From: Gordonia sp. ABSL11-1
GTDB lineage: Bacteria > Actinomycetota > Actinomycetes > Mycobacteriales > Mycobacteriaceae
Assembly (NCBI RefSeq): GCF_030315685.1
Contig: NZ_JASXSI010000002.1
Span: 293,712-357,711, forward strand
DNA length: 64,000 bases
Direction: 5' to 3'
The position numbers and the translations under genes were made by a program. Of this stretch, positions 59,093 to 64,000 are shown in pieces. Position 1 is the stretch's first letter, and each line of letters starts with the position of its first letter. The notes under the pieces were generated by a model that was not told the DNA's origin, did not search any database, and saw only the letters and a program-made list of their open reading frames with translations.

Positions 59093-62023
59093 ATGGCTTC
59101 GAAAGCAACCACGGGTGCGCGGAAGACGGGTGCGAAGAAGACACCGTCGCGCGCGACCGCAGGCACGACGAAGTCGGGCTCGAGGGGGACGCGCAGTACG
59201 GGGACGCGCGCGACGGGATCGTCGCGCAGCACGACGCGCGGCACACGATCCACCTCGTCTCGGCAGACAGGTCGATCGTCAACCTCCACCCGGCGCACAC
59301 CCGCACAGCGGGCCGACATGTCGGCCGACATCCATCGTCGATCCGTCGCGGCCAGTGGGGCATCGGCCGTCGGGCGCGGGCTCGGGGCGGGATGGTCCCT
59401 GATGGCTCGCGGCATCGGGAGTCTCGCCCGAGCGGGTGGTGCAGGATCGGGCGCGTCCGGTCCCGGCCGGGACGATCTGACCGATCTCGACGACCTCGAC
59501 GATGATGTCGATGGCGCGGTCGACGAAGGATTCGATCTCGATGGCCCGTTGCTCGACGACGAGCAGTCACCGCGGCGGCGTGCCTCCACACCGGCCAGAC
59601 GGGACCTGAGCGGGCACTCACATCGGCGGGACGGAACGGCCCTGGCGATCCTGGGTCTCGCAATGTTGGTCGGGGCCAGCGTCTGGTTCGGGGCGGCCGG
59701 TCCGGTCGGGGCCTTCATCGAGGCGCTGATCCGGGCGATCGTCGGATCGGTCTCGGTGCTCGTACCGGTCGCGCTCGTGGCGTTGGCCGTCGTACTGATG
59801 CGTCGCCCGCCGAATCCCACGCGCCGTGGCCGGTACCTCGGGGCCGGTCTGCTGCTCGTGTTGCCGACCCTCGGACTCGTCCACCTCGTGGCCGGCGCGC
59901 CGGTGGAACTCCCCGGTCGCTCGGCTGCCGGAGGATTCCTGGGGTACGCCGTCGGCACACCGTTGACCGACGGGGTGACCGCCTGGATCTCGGTGCCGAT
60001 CCTGGTGCTGTGCATCGCTTTCGGCGCACTGATCCTCAGCGGCAAGACGGTCCGCGAGGTCGCCGACGGGGTCGCCGGATATCTCGGACTCGGACTTGTC
60101 CATCACGGCGACGACTCGGCACCCTGGGACGACCTCGACGAGGACGACCTCGACGACCTCGCGGCCGACGGATCGGCCGTGGACGACGACGCGACGGCCG
60201 TGCTCGACCCGGGAGCCGGATATTCCTCCGATCCGTACGACAATTATCCGCCGGATGCCGAACCGGTTCGCCGCAGTCGCCGTCGCCGACGGCCGGTGGA
60301 TCCGGACGTGGACGCCGCCGACTTCGCGGCCGCGACGACGGTTCCACTCGATGACGAGGTCACCGAACGAATCGGCCGCCCGGCCGCGGACCACGCAGAA
60401 CCCGAGGCGCCGGCACGCCCCGCCACTCCGAAGCGCGCGAAGCCGCGCGCACAGCCGACCCCCGACCCGACCCCGGTCCCCGCCGAGGACGAGTCGCCTG
60501 TGGGTCTGGTGGACCGTGCCGTGGAGGGGGAGTACGTCCTGCCACCCTCGAGCCTGCTGATCGACGGTGACCCGCCGAAGCAGGGTGGGCGGTCCAACGA
60601 CGACATGATCGACCGCATCACCGGCGTCATGGAACAGTTCAAGATCGACGCCGCGGTCACCGGGTACACCCGTGGTCCCACGGTCACCCGATACGAGGTC
60701 GAACTGGGTCCCGGCGTGAAGGTGGAGAAGATCACCGCGCTGCAGCGGAACATCGCCTACGCGGTGGCCACCGACAACGTCCGACTGCTGGCGCCGATCC
60801 CGGGCAAGTCCGCCGTCGGTATCGAGGTCCCCAACTCCGACCGCGAGATGGTTCGGCTCGCCGACGTCCTGAAGGCGCCCAAGACACGCAAGGACACCCA
60901 TCCGCTGGTGATCGGTCTGGGCAAGGACATCGAAGGCGAGTTCGTCAGCGCCAACCTCGCGAAGATGCCGCACCTGCTGGTGGCGGGTTCGACCGGCTCG
61001 GGCAAGTCGAGCTTCGTCAACTCGATGCTCGTCTCGTTGTTGTCGCGGGCCACGCCCGAGGACGTCCGGATGATCCTCATCGACCCGAAGATGGTGGAAC
61101 TGACTCCGTACGAGGGCATCCCGCACCTGATCACGCCGATCATCACCCAACCCAAGAAGGCCGCCGCCGCGCTCGCGTGGTTGGTGGAGGAGATGGAACA
61201 GCGGTATCAGGACATGAAGGCGTCGCGTGTACGGCACATCGACGACTTCAACACCAAGGTGCGGTCCGGTGAGATCACGACACCGCTCGGCAGTGAGCGT
61301 GTGTACACGCCGTACCCGTACATCCTCGCCATCGTCGACGAGCTCGCCGACCTCATGATGACCGCACCGCGCGACGTCGAGGACGCGATCGTGCGCATCA
61401 CGCAGAAGGCCCGTGCGGCCGGGATCCATCTGGTACTCGCGACGCAGCGGCCCTCGGTCGACGTCGTGACGGGTCTGATCAAGACCAATGTGCCGTCGCG
61501 ACTGGCGTTCGCGACGTCGTCGCTGACCGACTCGCGCGTGATCCTGGATCAGCCGGGTGCGGAGAAACTCATCGGCATGGGCGACGGGTTGTTCCTCCCG
61601 ATGGGGGCGAACAAACCCATCCGCATGCAGGGTGCGTTCATCACCGACGAGGAGATCCAGGCGGTCGTCGACTTCACCCGTGAGCAGAGCGATCCCGAGT
61701 ACACCGAGGGAGTCACGACGGCGAAGGCGGGAGACAAGAAGGAGATCGACGGCGACATCGGCAACGACCTCGATGACCTGCTGCAGGCGATCGAACTCGT
61801 CGTGTCCAGCCAGTTCGGCTCGACGTCGATGTTGCAGCGGAAGCTGCGTGTCGGCTTCGCCAAGGCCGGCCGTCTGATGGACCTGATGGAGACGCGCGGC
61901 GTCGTCGGACCCAGTGAGGGCTCGAAGGCTCGGGAGGTCCTGGTCAAACCGGACGACCTCGCGGGCGTCATCGCCTCCATCACCGGGGGCGACGGCGACG
62001 ACGCCCCGGCCGACGGGTTCTGA
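59093..62023 (+). CDS. ftsK: DNA translocase FtsK
   Basis: A 976-residue division and chromosome-segregation motor. Residues 1-75 are a Ser/Thr/Arg/Lys-rich low-complexity leader, followed by an acidic stretch near 125-160. About four membrane segments lie between 180 and 325. After a variable linker the motor has Walker [13 protein letters not shown] (about 632) and Walker [14 protein letters not shown]. The C-terminal gamma domain ([20 protein letters not shown]) reads polar DNA sequences. It matches Rv2748c in place. Confidence 0.96.
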   Translation: MASKATTGARKTGAKKTPSRATAGTTKSGSRGTRSTGTRATGSSRSTTRGTRSTSSRQTGRSSTSTRRTPAQRADMSADIHRRSVAASGASAVGRGLGAGWSLMARGIGSLARAGGAGSGASGPGRDDLTDLDDLDDDVDGAVDEGFDLDGPLLDDEQSPRRRASTPARRDLSGHSHRRDGTALAILGLAMLVGASVWFGAAGPVGAFIEALIRAIVGSVSVLVPVALVALAVVLMRRPPNPTRRGRYLGAGLLLVLPTLGLVHLVAGAPVELPGRSAAGGFLGYAVGTPLTDGVTAWISVPILVLCIAFGALILSGKTVREVADGVAGYLGLGLVHHGDDSAPWDDLDEDDLDDLAADGSAVDDDATAVLDPGAGYSSDPYDNYPPDAEPVRRSRRRRRPVDPDVDAADFAAATTVPLDDEVTERIGRPAADHAEPEAPARPATPKRAKPRAQPTPDPTPVPAEDESPVGLVDRAVEGEYVLPPSSLLIDGDPPKQGGRSNDDMIDRITGVMEQFKIDAAVTGYTRGPTVTRYEVELGPGVKVEKITALQRNIAYAVATDNVRLLAPIPGKSAVGIEVPNSDREMVRLADVLKAPKTRKDTHPLVIGLGKDIEGEFVSANLAKMPHLLVAGSTGSGKSSFVNSMLVSLLSRATPEDVRMILIDPKMVELTPYEGIPHLITPIITQPKKAAAALAWLVEEMEQRYQDMKASRVRHIDDFNTKVRSGEITTPLGSERVYTPYPYILAIVDELADLMMTAPRDVEDAIVRITQKARAAGIHLVLATQRPSVDVVTGLIKTNVPSRLAFATSSLTDSRVILDQPGAEKLIGMGDGLFLPMGANKPIRMQGAFITDEEIQAVVDFTREQSDPEYTEGVTTAKAGDKKEIDGDIGNDLDDLLQAIELVVSSQFGSTSMLQRKLRVGFAKAGRLMDLMETRGVVGPSEGSKAREVLVKPDDLAGVIASITGGDGDDAPADGF

Positions 62024-62071
62024 TCGCTAGGGTGCGACGCGATGAGTTGAGGGAGATCCCGTCGCGAGAGG

Positions 62072-62496
62072 TCAGTCCAGCCCGTGCTCGGCGAGCCAGG
62101 TCTGCGCTTGACGGCGTGACGCTCGACTGAGCCACGCGTCCTCCGATCACCTCCGCCAGTTCCTCCACCGACAGTTCGCCGACTTGCGAGAGCCGGACGA
62201 GTACCGACAGATGACCGTCGAAATGTGCGGTGGTGAAGAACAGCGACGCCCGATCCACGATGAGCGCGCCCTTGTCGTCCTCCGAGGGCGCCCAGATCAC
62301 CACCACGTCGTCGTACCGTTCGCCCGTGTCAGGGTCGACGGCGTCCGGGCGTTGGGGTGCGGACGAACACGAACGACTTGCTGCCGACCTGGTAGACGGG
62401 CCGGTCGACCGGCGTACCCGCGCCCGTGACGTACGGCAGCCCGGTTGCGATCGTGTGGATGTCGCCGGTGGTGGTCCGGCGCGGCGCGTGCGCCAT
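62072..62496 (-). pseudogene. Frameshifted MmcQ/YjbR family gene
   Basis: Read from ATG 62496, the protein begins MAHAPRRTTTGDIHTIATGL and SKSFVFVRTP, shifts frame near 62357-62365 into RPDAVDPDTGERYDDVVVIW and LIVDRASLFFTTAHFDGHLSV, then shifts again near 62140-62150 into AWLSRASRRQAQTWLAEHGLD before the stop at 62072. Together they cover a whole YjbR-like DNA-binding protein of about 140 residues. The gene is either decayed or carries two sequence errors. Confidence 0.75.
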
Positions 62497-62519
62497 GGTG
62501 CAACGGTAGTTCGGTGTAC

Positions 62520-62525
62520 TAGGCT
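62520..62525 (+). promoter_or_regulatory. -10 element TAGGCT of the riboswitch-terC transcript
   Basis: TAGGCT places the transcript start at about 62532, just before the riboswitch begins at 62540. Confidence 0.4.
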
Positions 62526-62539
62526 GGGCGACGATCGAA

Positions 62540-62697
62540 GAGGGGAGTATCCCCGTCCTCGTGGCGTTTCCGTCAATACGGCCGCGTCCCGGCACGATGC
62601 CGATCATCGTCGTCGGGAGTGACCCGGATTCGTCGGTCGGGCCTCGTGTTCCACCGCAGCAATGCGGCGCGGCCCGGCGGGAGAGACCTCTGGCATC
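62540..62697 (+). promoter_or_regulatory. yybP-ykoY-type (Mn2+) riboswitch upstream of terC
   Basis: The region opens with the conserved GGGGAGTATCCCC stem (62542-62554) and closes with GGGAGAGACCTCTGGC (about 62679-62694). These are the two hallmark ends of the yybP-ykoY element that senses manganese, with GC-rich helices between. It stands in the proper place, before a TerC gene and its GGAGGAG ribosome site. Mn2+ would raise terC expression. Confidence 0.75.
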
Positions 62698-62733
62698 GCA
62701 ACCTTGTGCTGCGCGCTGGAGGAGATCGCCCTC

Positions 62734-63846
62734 ATGGATGTTTCGTCAACCGTCTGGATCGTCACCTGTGTGGTGATCCTGGCGCTGTTCGTCTTCGACT
62801 TCTTTGCCCACGTCCGGGTTCCGCATGCTCCGAGTCTCAAGGAATCGGGCACCTGGTCCGCGGTCTACATCTCGATCGCGGTCATCTTCGGACTGTTCGT
62901 CTGGTGGCAGTGGGGCGGCACGTACGGCGGTGAGTATTTCGCCGGATACGTGACCGAGAAGGCACTGTCGGTCGACAACCTGTTCGTCTTCGTCATCATC
63001 ATGTCGAAGTTCGCCGTGCCCAAGGAGTATCAGCAGAAGGTGCTGCTCCTCGGCATCGTGATGGCGCTGGTCATGCGCGGTATCTTCATCGCTGTCGGAG
63101 CGGCCGCCATCAACGCCTACAGCTGGGTGTTCTACCTGTTCGGCGCCTTCCTGATCTTCACCGCGGTGAAGCTGATCAGCGAGAGCGACGATCCGGTCGA
63201 TCACGAGGAGCAACGTGAAAGCCGCCTGGAACGGTTCGTGAAGCGCTACCTGCGAACCTCCGACGAGTACGACAACGACAAGCTCTTCACCAGGGTCAAC
63301 GGCAAGCGCCTCGCGACCCCGATGCTGATGGTTCTCATCGTGATCGGGTTCACCGACGTGCTGTTCGCGCTCGACTCGATACCGGCGATCTACGGTCTGA
63401 CCCAGGAGCCGTACCTGGTCTTCACCGCGAACGCGTTCGCGCTCATGGGTCTTCGCCAACTGTACTTCCTGCTCGGCGGACTGCTCGATCGCCTCGTCTA
63501 TCTCTCGTACGGGTTGTCGTTCATCCTGGCCTTCATCGGCGTGAAGCTCGTCCTGCATGCGCTGCACGAGAACACGCTGTCGTTCATCAACGGTGGCGAG
63601 CACGTGTCGGTCCCGGAGATCTCGACCCCCGTCTCACTTGGCGTCATCATCCTCACGCTGGTCATCACCACCGTGGCGAGCCTGCTCAGATCCAAGGTCG
63701 TGGACGTGGCCGAGAGTTCCGGCGAGCCCGAAGCGGGCGGGAACTCGTCCGGCGGAGCGACCGCGGACGGCGAGGAGACGTCGGACGCAGACCGGCCGAC
63801 GGGCCGCGAGCTCCGGGACGGACGGGCGCGCGACGGCGACGCATAG
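62734..63846 (+). CDS. TerC/Alx family membrane protein, probable Mn2+ exporter
   Basis: A 370-residue integral membrane protein with about nine segments. The TerC landmarks EKALSVDNLFVFVIIMSKF and GFTDVLFALDSIPAI, with acidic residues inside the membrane, are present, as are FTANAFALMGLRQLYFLL. Families with these motifs export manganese or help metal loading of secreted enzymes; the Mn riboswitch before the gene supports manganese export. The C-terminal 50 residues are hydrophilic and variable. ATG 62734 has GGAGGAG nine bases upstream. Confidence 0.92.
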   Translation: MDVSSTVWIVTCVVILALFVFDFFAHVRVPHAPSLKESGTWSAVYISIAVIFGLFVWWQWGGTYGGEYFAGYVTEKALSVDNLFVFVIIMSKFAVPKEYQQKVLLLGIVMALVMRGIFIAVGAAAINAYSWVFYLFGAFLIFTAVKLISESDDPVDHEEQRESRLERFVKRYLRTSDEYDNDKLFTRVNGKRLATPMLMVLIVIGFTDVLFALDSIPAIYGLTQEPYLVFTANAFALMGLRQLYFLLGGLLDRLVYLSYGLSFILAFIGVKLVLHALHENTLSFINGGEHVSVPEISTPVSLGVIILTLVITTVASLLRSKVVDVAESSGEPEAGGNSSGGATADGEETSDADRPTGRELRDGRARDGDA

Positions 63847-63885
63847 TTCGCGCGTGGTCCTGCCACCCCGGACACGCACAACGCA

Positions 63886-63924
63886 CGAGGAGGGTCTCAC
63901 ACCGATGGTGTGAGACCCTCCTCG
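63886..63924 (+). terminator. Strong intrinsic terminator after terC
   Basis: CGAGGAGGGTCTCACACC (63886-63903) and its exact complement (63907-63924) form an 18-pair stem with a three-base loop, GAT. A short GTTCTG follows instead of a long T run, as is usual in actinobacteria. Confidence 0.85.
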
Positions 63925-63947
63925 GTTCTGCGCGGTCGACCCTGTCT

Positions 63948-64000
63948 AGGAGACTGCTGAAATAGTCGCTGCTGGTTCGGCGTGTGTGACCGTGTTTGGG
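63948..64000. mobile_element. Possible left end of an insertion sequence at the window edge
   Basis: After CTAG at about 63947-63950 the sequence reads GGAGACTGCTGAAATAGTC and continues without any coding signal to the edge. GACTGCTGAAA-type ends next to CTAG targets are known to me from IS1182-like elements. Only 50 bases are visible, so this is a guess. Confidence 0.25.

Overview
The window is high-GC DNA from a mycolic-acid-type actinobacterium (Mycobacteriales/Corynebacteriales; a Gordonia-like genome is my best guess, but genus cannot be fixed from one window). The reasons are mycothione reductase, a PptT-type phosphopantetheinyl transferase, an EfpA-like exporter, an Ald/AldR pair, frequent ATGA/GTGA gene overlaps and many probable leaderless promoters. 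From mtr to ftsK the gene order follows, with insertions and losses, the M. tuberculosis Rv2855-Rv2748c segment (from memory, not from a search). Nearly all genes are chromosomal housekeeping genes.

Layout. 1-4307: a truncated hydrolase, a ferredoxin reductase, a sulfite-oxidase-like molybdoenzyme, mycothione reductase and its coupled hydrolase. 4481-10674: mqo, then an acetyltransferase-chelatase-cobO-cobB run for cobalamin synthesis. 10671-15802: an accessory block that breaks the usual cobB-cysG link. It holds a DevS-like GAF histidine kinase coupled to cobB, a decayed gene, a convergent DevR-like regulator, an acyl-ACP desaturase and a small Cys-rich protein. 15890-20209: cysG, efpA-like exporter, a flavin-fold oxidase, yaaA. 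20291-29838: proS, a ferritin-like pair, and the translation block rimP-nusA-ylxR-infB-rbfA-nrnA. 29904-34671: dinF, a secreted lipase, a phosphoesterase coupled to pptT, truB. 34791-39849: a DtxR/MntR-type regulator, ribF, rpsO, pnp. 39998-44950: CBS/DUF294 protein, NRDE protein, ald with divergent aldR, dapB. 44989-51589: membrane protein, flavodoxin-like protein, thyA-folA, an AlkX/YcaQ-like glycosylase, a quinone-type reductase, DUF1304 with divergent TetR, a HAD phosphatase. 51765-62023: phoD, DUF427 protein, thyX-dapA-rnj, TIGR03085 protein, ftsK. 62072-64000: a frameshifted YjbR gene, a yybP-ykoY-type Mn riboswitch feeding terC, a strong terminator, and what may be the edge of an insertion sequence.

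How the genes work together. The chelatase, CobO, CobB and CysG act on tetrapyrrole/cobalamin synthesis. RimP, NusA, YlxR, IF-2, RbfA, TruB, RpsO, PNPase and RNase J cover ribosome maturation and RNA turnover. ThyA/FolA and ThyX give two independent routes to dTMP. DapB and DapA feed lysine/diaminopimelate synthesis. The most unusual parts are the DevS/DevR-like block beside a di-iron desaturase, a duplicated Shine-Dalgarno segment with a mini-ORF overlapping nusA, a strong hairpin in front of infB, a dispersed repeat built in frame into truB, and the Mn riboswitch.
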